DNA of 64,000 nucleotides. Source: an uncultured Psychroserpens sp. (lineage in GTDB: Bacteria; Bacteroidota; Bacteroidia; Flavobacteriales; Flavobacteriaceae). The position numbers and the translations under genes are program-made. Shown piece after piece: positions 56,456 to 64,000 of the stretch (its first letter is position 1; each line of letters starts with the position of its first letter). The stretch lies in assembly GCF_947500255.1 (NCBI RefSeq), contig NZ_CANMRL010000001.1, positions 1,488,001 through 1,552,000 on the forward strand, given 5' to 3'. The notes below the pieces were generated by a model. The model worked only from the letters and a program-made list of their open reading frames with translations, did no database searches and was not told the origin of the DNA.

Positions 56456-58567
56456 ATGAAGAATAGCTTCTTATTCATTATCTTTTTTTCTTTTGGTATA
56501 CTGTCTGCACAAAATGTTTCAACTTTTGAAAAACCACCTATTTATCCAGGTTGTGAATCAGAACCTATCGATGAACTAAAAACGTGCTTTAATAACAAGA
56601 TAAACACTGAGATATTCAGTTCATTTAAAGTGCCCCAAATTGTTACAGACGACAATTATAAAGGTGAACTTAATGTGCTTTTCGAAATTGATAAGGAAGG
56701 AAAGATTAGTGTTCTTTATGTAGATGCTGTTTATGAAGAACTGAAAGAAGAAACTAAACGTTTTTTTGAGAGCTTACCCAAAGTTGCTCCTGCAACTTAT
56801 AATGGAAAACCAACATTTTATCAATATTCACTTAGTATAAAAATACCTTTAGAAGATCCAGCCGAAATTAAAACGCAAAAAGAAACACCTTCATTAATAG
56901 ATATAAAGAATACCGAAGACCTTAATGCAGATGTAAGCAATGAATTTGATAGTGTTAATGACGGTATCGTTAAGTATGAGAAATTAGAGTACAGCAGTCA
57001 GCTAAATATTCCATTCACACATAATTATTATTCGCGATTTGATCAGCAAATGAATGGACTAGGAACTAATAGTCACACAGCTGCAAAACCATTTATATAT
57101 GAAGATGTGGCAAAGTATTATGATTTTAAAGCTGAAAAGGAAGCACTAATTAAAGGTAGTGATGCATGGTGGAGTAGAAAATTATGGAATGAACACCTTG
57201 TTGCAGTTCAAGGAAAAAACTTTTGGTTCACAGCAGATCCAGTTTTCGATTTACAGTTAGGGACAGATACAGAAGCCGATTTTAGTACTACCTATAATAA
57301 TACCAGAGGTATATTTATTCAAGGAGGTTTAGGTAAAAAATTTAATTTCACAGCCTCAATCTATGAAAGTCAAGGTCGTTTTGCTCAATATTTCAATGAA
57401 TATGCAATAAGCCTTGAAGCTGAAGGTGCCGAGCCAATCGTACCAGGAAGAGGCTTGGCCAAACCATTTAAAGATAGAGGTTTTGATTATCCAGTAGCCG
57501 AAGCTTACTTGTCGTATACACCTGCAAGCTTTATTAATATTCAGTTTGGACATGGTAAGAATTTTATAGGTGATGGTTATCGATCGCTTCTACAAAGTGA
57601 TGCGACGAGTCCATATCCATTTTTAAAACTCAACACAACCTTTTGGAAAATAAAATATACCAATACATGGATGTGGTTGAGAGATGTTAGGGCCGAAGTT
57701 ACAGAAGATGGTGCGTTTCTAACAAAATATATGGCGAATCACTATTTGAGTTGGAATGTATCAAAACGATTAAACATTGGTTTGTTTGAATCTGTGTTAT
57801 GGTCTAATGATAATGATAGAGGTTTTGATATTAATTATTTAAATCCAGTTATTTTTTATAGAGCAATAGAGTTTTCTACAGGTCAAGATGCCGGAAATGC
57901 TATTTTAGGAGCTTCGGCAAAATACAAATGGAATAATAAGGTAAACCTCTATGGGCAATTTATTCTTGATGAATTTTCTTTAGATGATATTACAGGAGGA
58001 GAGAAAAGTTGGAAAAATAAGTTTGGCTACCAATTAGGTGTCAAATATTTTAATGCCTTTAAAGTCGATAATTTGTTACTGCAATTGGAGTACAATCGTG
58101 TTAGACCTTATACGTATTCTCATAATTCCATTGTACTCAATTATGCTCACAATAATCAACCTATGGCACATCTTTGGGGAGCAAATTTCAGTGAAGCTAT
58201 TGCTATTGGACGCTATCATTATAAGCGTTGGTTTGCAGATGCTAAATTTATTATTGGAAAGCGAGGCTTCGATTTTAACGAAGGAGATGATTTTGCTAAT
58301 TATGGTAGTAATATCTACAGAAGTGAAGTTGACCGTAATGCCGAAACTGGAATTACAGTAGGACAAGGTAACACGACCAATGTTTTTCAGGCCGATCTAG
58401 GTGGTGGTTACGTTGTTAACCCTGTTACTAACTTAAGGCTATTTACAAATATTACATTTAGAAATTATGATCCGCAAGCCAATACAGCAGCAGCTCTAAA
58501 TACAAATACGCTATGGTTTACTGTTGGTGTGAGAACCGATTTATTTAATTGGTATAATGATTTTTAA
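56456..58567 (+). CDS. remB: RemB-like outer-membrane protein with N-terminal TonB-like domain
   Basis: The 703-residue protein has a signal peptide (MKNSFLFIIFFSFGILSA, cleavage before QNVS). The first ~115 mature residues repeat the neighbouring PGC...C unit: PPIYPGCESEPIDELKTCF, then ELNVLFEIDKEGKISVLYVD and KVAPATYNGKP. From about residue 180 the sequence is rich in aromatic, alternating strands ending VGVRTDLFNWYNDF, as expected for an outer-membrane beta-barrel. Length and layout match the gliding-motility protein RemB of flavobacteria. I assign this from recognition, not from a search, so the symbol is tentative. It converges with the MBL gene with 4 bases between. Confidence 0.68.
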   Translation: MKNSFLFIIFFSFGILSAQNVSTFEKPPIYPGCESEPIDELKTCFNNKINTEIFSSFKVPQIVTDDNYKGELNVLFEIDKEGKISVLYVDAVYEELKEETKRFFESLPKVAPATYNGKPTFYQYSLSIKIPLEDPAEIKTQKETPSLIDIKNTEDLNADVSNEFDSVNDGIVKYEKLEYSSQLNIPFTHNYYSRFDQQMNGLGTNSHTAAKPFIYEDVAKYYDFKAEKEALIKGSDAWWSRKLWNEHLVAVQGKNFWFTADPVFDLQLGTDTEADFSTTYNNTRGIFIQGGLGKKFNFTASIYESQGRFAQYFNEYAISLEAEGAEPIVPGRGLAKPFKDRGFDYPVAEAYLSYTPASFINIQFGHGKNFIGDGYRSLLQSDATSPYPFLKLNTTFWKIKYTNTWMWLRDVRAEVTEDGAFLTKYMANHYLSWNVSKRLNIGLFESVLWSNDNDRGFDINYLNPVIFYRAIEFSTGQDAGNAILGASAKYKWNNKVNLYGQFILDEFSLDDITGGEKSWKNKFGYQLGVKYFNAFKVDNLLLQLEYNRVRPYTYSHNSIVLNYAHNNQPMAHLWGANFSEAIAIGRYHYKRWFADAKFIIGKRGFDFNEGDDFANYGSNIYRSEVDRNAETGITVGQGNTTNVFQADLGGGYVVNPVTNLRLFTNITFRNYDPQANTAAALNTNTLWFTVGVRTDLFNWYNDF

Positions 58568-58571
58568 GATT

Positions 58572-59456
58572 TTATTTCTTTAAACTCACATAAAATGTTC
58601 GGCGTATTCGTTCAGAATTTATAAAACCAGTGCCATAGTTTAAATCATCGTACGTTTTTGTAATAGCTTCATTTTTTGCTACTTCATCTTCGGTTTTGCC
58701 AGCTTTAATTTCGGCAAGAACAGCAGTTCGTAATGCTTCTAGCATTGTTAAAAATGATTGATATTCCGCCTTGTTGGATAAGGTACCATGACCAGGGATA
58801 ATTTTGGTTTCATCATCAATAAGTTGAAGTCCGAGCTTAGCGGCTTCAATATAACCATTAACGCTTCCACCAGATTTTAGATCGATGTAAGGATAACGGT
58901 CTTTAAAATACGTATCACCAGTATGAAGTACATTACTTTTGGTAAAGTATAAAAGAGCGTCGCCATCAGTATGTGCATTGTCTACATGAAACACACCTAT
59001 TTTTTCACCATTAACATGAATACTCATTTTATCATTAAAAGTAATTACAGGTAAAGCTTCTTTAGGTTGAGATGTGCCGTCACGTTTTGGTGTGGTTTCT
59101 AAACGTTCTCTTACATTGTCGTGTGCAATAATAGTAGCGCCCAGTTTTTGCATATTCACATTTCCGCCAGTATGATCTCCATGGAAATGAGTATTGACCA
59201 AAAATGTAATGGGCTTATCACTTAACGCTTTTATAGCTGTATTTATTTTTTCGGTAAGTGGAGCAAATTGATCATCGATTACAAAAACCCCATCGTCTCC
59301 AACAGAAACACCAATATTTCCACCAGCTCCTAAAAGCATGTAAACGTGATCAGAAATTTTAACGCTTTCTATCTTAACATTATCAAAACGTTGAGCGTAA
59401 ACAAGACTTCCGAAGAGAAAAAAAGCAATAATAAAAAATGTAGAATTGTGTTTCAT
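58572..59456 (-). CDS. secreted metallo-beta-lactamase-fold hydrolase
   Basis: The 294-residue protein has a signal peptide (MKHNSTFFIIAFFLFGSLVY, cleavage near AQR). Zinc ligands are in NTHFHGDHTGGN (His90, His92, Asp94, His95), AHTDGD, HTGDTYF and IPGHG, so the dinuclear site looks complete. The fold is shared by hydrolases with very different substrates (thioesters, lactones, lactams). Beta-lactam hydrolysis cannot be concluded from sequence. It is monocistronic in a 217-base divergent gap before ctaB. Confidence 0.9.
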   Translation of the reverse strand: MKHNSTFFIIAFFLFGSLVYAQRFDNVKIESVKISDHVYMLLGAGGNIGVSVGDDGVFVIDDQFAPLTEKINTAIKALSDKPITFLVNTHFHGDHTGGNVNMQKLGATIIAHDNVRERLETTPKRDGTSQPKEALPVITFNDKMSIHVNGEKIGVFHVDNAHTDGDALLYFTKSNVLHTGDTYFKDRYPYIDLKSGGSVNGYIEAAKLGLQLIDDETKIIPGHGTLSNKAEYQSFLTMLEALRTAVLAEIKAGKTEDEVAKNEAITKTYDDLNYGTGFINSERIRRTFYVSLKK

Positions 59457-59619
59457 GGTATATTATTTTTAAGCTAAAGTCTCCTAAAGATACTGAAACT
59501 TACAGTTTCTAATTGATATTTATGCGTTAAGCTTGTTTCTGAAACATATATAGGTCTTAAAATTATGATTGTGTTGATGAACAGTCTACTATCTTATTCT
59601 TATTTTATTATGTTTAGAA

Positions 59620-59650
59620 TTGCCCAAAACCTTTTTTCAGAGTATCTTTG
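59620..59650 (+). promoter_or_regulatory. promoter of ctaB and the following coxC gene
   Basis: TTG at 59620-59622, 20 bases, then TATCTTTG at 59643-59650. Both elements are exact. The TTG that begins the longest reading frame of ctaB is therefore the -33 element, not a start codon. Confidence 0.8.
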
Positions 59651-59673
59651 CAAACGCAATAAAAGAGCGAGTA

Positions 59674-60567
59674 TTGAGTACTACAAAATCTTCTGTTAAG
59701 CAGGCTTCAATAATTTCAGATTTTAAGGAAATCACCAAGATGAGACTTTCTATAAGTGTTGTGTTCTCGGCACTTGCTGGATATTTACTTGGTGCTATTG
59801 AAGTAGATTTTTATACGTTAGTTCTATTGGCATTTGGTGGATACTTTATGGTAGGTGCTTCTAATGCATTTAACCAAATTATTGAGAAAGACTTAGATGC
59901 ACTGATGGATCGTACCAAAAACAGACCAGTTCCTGCTGGACGAATGAGTGTGCGTTCTGCATTTATAATCGCAACTATATTTACAATTCTTGGTATTGCA
60001 GTGCTTTATGTTATTAATGAGAGAACAGCAATGTATGGTGCCATTTCAATTTTCTTATATACCTGTGTCTATACACCGTTAAAAACGAGAACACCTTTAG
60101 CAGTGTTTGTTGGAGCTATCCCAGGAGCCATACCTTTTATGTTGGGATGGGTAGCCGCCAGAAATGATTTTGGAATAGAACCCGGAACCTTATTTGCTTT
60201 ACAGTTTTTTTGGCAATTCCCCCATTTTTGGGCTATTGGATGGTTTTTATTTGAAGATTATCAAAAGGGCGGATTTTATATGCTTCCTACAGGTAAACGT
60301 GATAAAGGTACCGCAGTACAAACAATTATGTACACCATTTGGACGATATTGGTGTCTATAGTGCCAGTATTTGGAGTTACTGGAGATTTAAAATTATCAA
60401 TTGTAGCAGCAATCATTGTATTTGCTCTCGGTTTGTTAATGCTGTATTATGCATTTGAATTATTTAAAAAACGAACAGCTAAAGCAGCAAAACAATTAAT
60501 GCTAGCTAGTGTGTCATATATAACATTACTTCAGATAGTTTATGTTGTAGATAAATTTATAAGATAA
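59674..60567 (+). CDS. ctaB: protoheme IX farnesyltransferase (heme O synthase)
   Basis: The 297-residue enzyme attaches farnesyl to heme b to make heme O, the precursor of heme a in the CoxA oxidase. It has nine or so membrane helices. The prenyl-diphosphate motif NAFNQIIEKDLDALMDRTKN and the second loop YTPLKTRTP are present. The start was moved to TTG 59674 (giving MSTTKSSVKQ) because the promoter lies at 59620-59650. The next in-frame ATG, at KMRLSIS, would lose a conserved N-terminal segment. A subunit III gene begins one base after the stop. Confidence 0.93.
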   Translation: MSTTKSSVKQASIISDFKEITKMRLSISVVFSALAGYLLGAIEVDFYTLVLLAFGGYFMVGASNAFNQIIEKDLDALMDRTKNRPVPAGRMSVRSAFIIATIFTILGIAVLYVINERTAMYGAISIFLYTCVYTPLKTRTPLAVFVGAIPGAIPFMLGWVAARNDFGIEPGTLFALQFFWQFPHFWAIGWFLFEDYQKGGFYMLPTGKRDKGTAVQTIMYTIWTILVSIVPVFGVTGDLKLSIVAAIIVFALGLLMLYYAFELFKKRTAKAAKQLMLASVSYITLLQIVYVVDKFIR

Positions 60568-60568
60568 G

Positions 60569-61150
60569 ATGGATTTAACCGAAGGAACAATAGAAGAAAA
60601 AAATGATAGAGCCAAACGCATGATGCTTTGGTTTGGGATAGGATCCTTAATCATGTCATTTGCTGGATTAACTAGTGCTGTTTTAGTAAGTAGAAAACGA
60701 GATGATTGGTTACACGATTTTACAATGCCAAAAGCTTTTTTAATAAGCTGTGGGTTAATTGTAGTAAGCAGTTTAACATTTATTATGGCTAAACGTGCTT
60801 TAAAAAATAGCAATAGAAGCCTAACCACTATAATGCTATTGGTGACTTTTATCTTAGGTGTTGCTTTTATTTATAGTCAGATAGAAGGCTTTAAAGAAAT
60901 CAAGAATTCGGGATATTATCTTACGGGAGATTCATCGAATGTGACAATGAGTTTTATTTATGTTATTGCTGCAGTGCACATTTTGCATGTCGTGGCTGGA
61001 CTCTTGTCATTATTGGTCGTAATTTATAATCATTTTAAACAAAAATATTCTGCTACTAAAATGTTAGGGATGGAGCTCTCTGCAACCTTTTGGCATTTTG
61101 TAGATATACTGTGGTTATTCTTGTTTTTGTTTTTAACATATTTAGCTTAA
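60569..61150 (+). CDS. cytochrome c oxidase subunit III, short form
   Basis: The 193-residue protein has five hydrophobic helices (about 23-42, 54-72, 87-105, 126-150 and 170-190). Heme-copper oxidase subunit III features are AAVHILHVVAGLLSLLV and the C-terminal ELSATFWHFVDILWLFLF. It lies one base after ctaB and is probably translated with it. A second, longer subunit III gene follows on a separate promoter. Confidence 0.92.
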   Translation: MDLTEGTIEEKNDRAKRMMLWFGIGSLIMSFAGLTSAVLVSRKRDDWLHDFTMPKAFLISCGLIVVSSLTFIMAKRALKNSNRSLTTIMLLVTFILGVAFIYSQIEGFKEIKNSGYYLTGDSSNVTMSFIYVIAAVHILHVVAGLLSLLVVIYNHFKQKYSATKMLGMELSATFWHFVDILWLFLFLFLTYLA

Positions 61151-61252
61151 ATTTTTAATCATTTTTATAAGCTTAAATAGATGATTTAGTCTAGTAAAGA
61201 CGGATGTTCTTAAATTTTAGAAACGGATGTTTTTTTAGATAGATAAAATGAT

Positions 61253-61260
61253 TATTTTTG
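61253..61260 (+). promoter_or_regulatory. -7 promoter element of the second subunit III gene
   Basis: TATTTTTG matches TAnnTTTG exactly, 19 bases before ATG 61280. The -33 region is poor. Confidence 0.55.
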
Positions 61261-61279
61261 TGCAACTTTTAACAACTAA

Positions 61280-62287
61280 ATGCTTTATATGGATAATACA
61301 GTAGCAAATACTGGAACAGAAGGCAAAACTTGGGGTGGCGGAAATCAGCCACTAAAAGCGAGTTATGGTAAAATGATGATGTGGTTTTTTATCGTCTCTG
61401 ATGCCTTAACATTTTCTGGATTTTTAGCAGCTTACGGATTTTCAAGATTTAAATTTATTGGCTCATGGCCAATAGCAGATGAGGTATTTACTCACGTTCC
61501 GTTTTTTCATGGGAACTATCCTATGATCTATGTTGCTTTCATGACCTTTATTTTAATTATGTCATCGGTAACAATGGTATTAGCTGTTGATGCTGGTCAC
61601 CACATGAAAAAGAACAAAGTAACTTGGTACATGTTCTTAACCATTATTGGAGGTTTAATATTCGTTGGTTCACAAGCTTGGGAATGGGGAACATTTATTA
61701 AAGGTGACTATGGTGCAGTACAAACTAAAGGAGGAAATATTCTTCAATTTGGTGAATATGTAACTGTAGAAGGAGAACAGAAATTTAAACGTGTTGCATT
61801 AGGTGATTTTGTAGTAGCTGAAGAGAAATATAGAACAGAACACGATCGTAAAAATGGATTGTGGTTTGTTCAAGAAGGTACATTACCAACATATACTGTT
61901 GATGAAGTTTATAAAGGATTAGAATCTCATTCAAACGTATTGGTAAGAACTCAAATCATTAATGACGAAGGAGAAAAAACAGTGCTTAGTAGAGAAGAAT
62001 CTCTAATGCAAATAAAGAATAACGGTAAACTGGTTGTTGAAGGAGCTAATCTCCACGTCAATGAATATGGAACCTCATTATTTGCCGATTTCTTTTTCTT
62101 TATAACAGGATTTCATGGATTTCACGTATTCTCTGGAGTAGTGATTAATATCATTATTTTCTTTAACGTCATCTTAGGAACCTATGAACGAAGAGGAAGC
62201 TATGAAATGGTTGAAAAAGTTGGTTTATATTGGCACTTTGTCGATTTAGTTTGGGTATTCGTATTTACATTCTTCTACCTAGTATAA
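61280..62287 (+). CDS. cytochrome c oxidase subunit III, long form with soluble insertion
   Basis: The 335-residue protein has KMMMWFFIVSDALTFSGFLA early and FHGFHVFSGVVIN and YWHFVDLVWVFVFTFFYL late, which are subunit III motifs. Between the third or fourth helix (ending GSQAWEWGTF, about residue 138) and the FADFFFFITGFHG helix lies a hydrophilic stretch of about 115 residues absent from ordinary subunit III. A second ATG at 61289 is equally possible. It is followed by a subunit IV gene, and both end at the 62716 terminator. Confidence 0.92.
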   Translation: MLYMDNTVANTGTEGKTWGGGNQPLKASYGKMMMWFFIVSDALTFSGFLAAYGFSRFKFIGSWPIADEVFTHVPFFHGNYPMIYVAFMTFILIMSSVTMVLAVDAGHHMKKNKVTWYMFLTIIGGLIFVGSQAWEWGTFIKGDYGAVQTKGGNILQFGEYVTVEGEQKFKRVALGDFVVAEEKYRTEHDRKNGLWFVQEGTLPTYTVDEVYKGLESHSNVLVRTQIINDEGEKTVLSREESLMQIKNNGKLVVEGANLHVNEYGTSLFADFFFFITGFHGFHVFSGVVINIIIFFNVILGTYERRGSYEMVEKVGLYWHFVDLVWVFVFTFFYLV

Positions 62288-62307
62288 TCAAGAATAAAAG
62301 TTAAAAA

Positions 62308-62688
62308 ATGGCACACGCACATAAATTAGAAATATTAAGAGGCTTAATAAAGTTTAAATCAAACACTCAAAAAATTTGGGGAGTTTTGATATTACTATCT
62401 ATTATTACTGCAGTTGAAGTAGTATTAGGTATTTATAAACCAGAATGGGCTATGGGTAAGGTGATAGGAATGAAACTCCTAAACTGGATTTTCATCATCT
62501 TGACAATAGTAAAAGCCTATTATATCACATGGGATTTTATGCACATGAGAGATGAAACTAAAGCGTTGAGACGTATGGTTGTTTGGACAGCAGTATTCTT
62601 AATTTGTTATTTAGTATTCATCTTATTACAAGAAGGTGGCTATATTGAAAGCATTTACTCAAGTGGTTTTGTTAAAAGAGATTTTTAA
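62308..62688 (+). CDS. cytochrome c oxidase subunit IV-family protein
   Basis: The 126-residue protein has three hydrophobic helices (about 22-42, 55-73 and 88-108) and KAYYITWDFMHMRDETKALR, the signature of the prokaryotic oxidase subunit IV family (caa3/bo3 type). It stabilises the CoxA complex. It starts 20 bases after the long subunit III gene, with which it is co-transcribed. Confidence 0.92.
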   Translation: MAHAHKLEILRGLIKFKSNTQKIWGVLILLSIITAVEVVLGIYKPEWAMGKVIGMKLLNWIFIILTIVKAYYITWDFMHMRDETKALRRMVVWTAVFLICYLVFILLQEGGYIESIYSSGFVKRDF

Positions 62689-62715
62689 CATCTTATGATA
62701 AATATAAAGTATAGT

Positions 62716-62750
62716 AAAAGACGGTTTTTTTAAACCGTCTTTTTTATTTT
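62716..62750 (+). terminator. intrinsic terminator after the subunit IV gene
   Basis: AGACGGTTT, loop TTTT, AAACCGTCT (62719-62740) is a 9-bp stem followed by TTTTTATTTT. The T-run runs directly into the -7 element of the next gene. Confidence 0.88.
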
Positions 62751-62752
62751 TG
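62745..62752 (+). promoter_or_regulatory. -7 promoter element of the Sco-like gene pair
   Basis: TATTTTTG matches TAnnTTTG exactly and overlaps the T-run of the preceding terminator. The predicted leader to ATG 62848 is about 90 bases, long for this window. Confidence 0.5.
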
Positions 62753-62847
62753 CAATATCAAATAAGCGATTAAAAATAGAATTAAAAACTAATGTTTTTA
62801 ATCATAAAAAATGAACTATAATCGTATAAAATTGTAGACATTAACAG

Positions 62848-63576
62848 ATGGAAAAGAAGAATGTAAAACGAAATGTGGTATTAGGGATTTTATTTTTTCT
62901 ACCAGTCGGATTTTTGTTAATGTTATACCCTTCAACACATAACTATGATCCCTTAGAAATTGTAGATGAACATGTTTCAGATCTACAATTATTTTCTTCA
63001 AGTACTGAAGAAGATATTTTACTTGAAGATCATATTACTGTTTTAGGTTTCCTCGGAAATGATCCTGTGAAGAATGTTATTGCTGCTTCTAATCTAAAGG
63101 AACTAGTATATGATAAATTTAAGGGATTTAAAAAATTTCAAATCGTTATTGTATTACCAAAAGGATCTGAAGAAAGAGCTAAGCAATTACAAAAGGAGAT
63201 TAATAATTATGACGACATGCGTTTTTGGCATTATGTCTTTGGACAACCAAATGATATTAAAACCTTATTTGGTAGTATGAAAACAGAAGAAACACTTGAT
63301 GACAACTTGTTTACAGATCATGTGTTTATTGTAGATAAAGATTTAAAGCAACGTGGTAGGTTAGACGATAGAGAAGATAAAGAAATAGAGCGAGAAGAGA
63401 CTATTTATCCACTTTACTCTTACGATTGTATTGAAGTGGCTGAGGTGAAAAATAAGATGAGTGATGACCTCAGGATTCTATTTACAGAATATCGCCAAAA
63501 AAGAAAAGGAAAGTTTGATTCGTCAACAAGACGAAAAGAAGATATAAAAACGAACAAAAAAAATAGTGGTATATGA
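62848..63576 (+). CDS. membrane-anchored protein with cysteine-less Sco/thioredoxin-like fold
   Basis: The 242-residue protein has one N-terminal helix (about 10-27) and then a soluble domain outside the membrane. HITVLGFLGNDPVK, FQIVIVLPKG and HVFIVDKDLKQRGRLDD follow the strand order of thioredoxin-like Sco proteins. The only cysteine is in SYDCIEVAEV, so there is no CxxxC copper site. A charged C-terminal tail (about 210-242) is rich in Lys/Arg. Its stop overlaps the sco start by 4 bases (ATGA), so it is very probably translated with Sco and acts in oxidase assembly. I do not recognise a named family. Confidence 0.72.
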   Translation: MEKKNVKRNVVLGILFFLPVGFLLMLYPSTHNYDPLEIVDEHVSDLQLFSSSTEEDILLEDHITVLGFLGNDPVKNVIAASNLKELVYDKFKGFKKFQIVIVLPKGSEERAKQLQKEINNYDDMRFWHYVFGQPNDIKTLFGSMKTEETLDDNLFTDHVFIVDKDLKQRGRLDDREDKEIEREETIYPLYSYDCIEVAEVKNKMSDDLRILFTEYRQKRKGKFDSSTRRKEDIKTNKKNSGI

Positions 63577-64000
63577 GTGCTAAAAAAACAAATTACTCTT
63601 ACATAGGTATTGCTTTTATTTTATTAGTCTTCGGAATTATATTCGTTCCAAGAATCGTAGATAGAATAAAAGGTGGTGATGTAACCAGAACAGAAAGTAG
63701 AACAAAAGATGTATCGACTGATGCCAAAGGTTATGTGTCAGACCTTCTGTTTTTAGAAATTAATGGTGAAGCTAAAAAAGTACCTCCATTTTCATTTACA
63801 AATCACGACGGAAAAACCATTACTAATAAAGATTATGAAGGGAAAGTATATGTCGTAGAATTTTTCTTTACGACATGCCCAACTATTTGTCCGCGTATGA
63901 ATAGAAACTTAGTTCAGATACAAAATACATTTGCAGATTTTGAGGATTTTGGTGTGGCTTCATTTACCATCAATCCAGATTTTGATACTCAAGAAGTTTT
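63573..64000 (+). CDS. sco: SCO1/SenC copper chaperone, N-terminal part (cut by window edge)
   Basis: The first 142 codons are in the window. After an N-terminal anchor helix (about 9-26) and a linker, the Sco domain begins with PPFSFTNHDGKTITN. The copper-binding CxxxC is FTTCPTICPRMN (Cys102 and Cys106). Sco proteins deliver copper to the CuA site of CoxB. The conserved histidine expected later lies outside the window. The start overlaps the upstream gene by 4 bases. Confidence 0.93.
   Translation, partial: MSAKKTNYSYIGIAFILLVFGIIFVPRIVDRIKGGDVTRTESRTKDVSTDAKGYVSDLLFLEINGEAKKVPPFSFTNHDGKTITNKDYEGKVYVVEFFFTTCPTICPRMNRNLVQIQNTFADFEDFGVASFTINPDFDTQEV

Noticed and set aside
58572-59456. Antibiotic-resistance beta-lactamase
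   Set aside because: The metallo-beta-lactamase fold is shared by many hydrolases, and zinc ligands alone do not show lactam activity.
56361-62750. Shared AAGACGGTTT terminator sequence at 56361 and 62717 as a dispersed repeat
   Set aside because: The similarity is limited to about 10 bases of the stem; coincidence between short terminator stems is likely.
1-64000. Mobile elements, CRISPR arrays, toxin-antitoxin or defence genes
   Set aside because: No transposase, integrase, regularly spaced repeats or recognisable defence domains were found on either strand; the content is core flavobacterial chromosome.

Overview
The window is about 64 kb of AT-rich, gene-dense chromosome from a member of the Bacteroidetes, almost certainly a Flavobacteriaceae. 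The evidence is the type IX secretion translocon gene sprA, an alternative complex III (Act) operon joined to an aa3-type oxidase, many upstream sequences that match the Bacteroidetes promoter -7 element TAnnTTTG, and a general lack of Shine-Dalgarno sequences. There is no insertion sequence, phage, CRISPR array or rRNA operon. One tRNA gene, tRNA-Gln(UUG), is present. No intergenic gap exceeds 300 bases.

Layout. 0-8.4 kb: the 5' part of polA on the minus strand, then a cyanophycin-cycle neighbourhood (isoaspartyl peptidase, cyanophycinase, cyanophycin synthetase). It is interrupted by a membrane-anchored AraC-type regulator and two tandem YceI proteins. 8.4-16 kb: a small secreted basic protein, an aldehyde dehydrogenase, and a minus-strand operon GH92 alpha-mannosidase -> sugar MFS transporter -> exported glycosylasparaginase that looks like a glycoprotein-glycan salvage unit. 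16-22.8 kb: a metallophosphoesterase, a thioredoxin-fold protein without its cysteines, a DUF2723 glycosyltransferase-like membrane protein with a NodB deacetylase, tRNA-Gln and a universal stress protein. 22.9-28 kb: rimP-nusA-infB behind a leader that contains an intrinsic-terminator-like hairpin, then a SPOR protein. 28-40 kb: actABCDEF followed by coxBA, the respiratory ACIII-aa3 oxidase operon. 40-46.4 kb: ruvB, a cytochrome P450, queG, maeB and ruvA. 46.4-58.6 kb: sprA, gcvH, a VanZ protein, two TonB-like proteins and a RemB-like outer-membrane protein. 58.6-64 kb: a secreted metallo-beta-lactamase-fold hydrolase, then ctaB, two oxidase subunit III genes, subunit IV, a cysteine-less thioredoxin-fold-like protein and the 5' part of sco.

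How the parts fit. The Act complex oxidises menaquinol and passes electrons to the CoxA/CoxB oxidase. Heme farnesylation (CtaB), subunits III and IV and copper delivery (Sco) are encoded 20 kb downstream in a second cluster. SprA, the TonB-like pair and the RemB-like protein form an envelope block tied to secretion and gliding. CphA makes the aspartate-arginine polymer cyanophycin, CphB cuts it to beta-Asp-Arg dipeptides, and the isoaspartyl peptidase finishes them.

Several starts are revised here because a promoter element or the previous stop codon lies over the longest-ORF start: yceI-2, the metallophosphoesterase, actA, ruvB, tonB-1 and ctaB. Nothing in the window is a wholly unrecognised multi-gene system. 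The least explained items are the shared two-cysteine domain in the TonB/TonB/RemB trio, the cysteine-less thioredoxin-fold proteins, the calcium-repeat insertion in SprA and the rimP leader hairpin.
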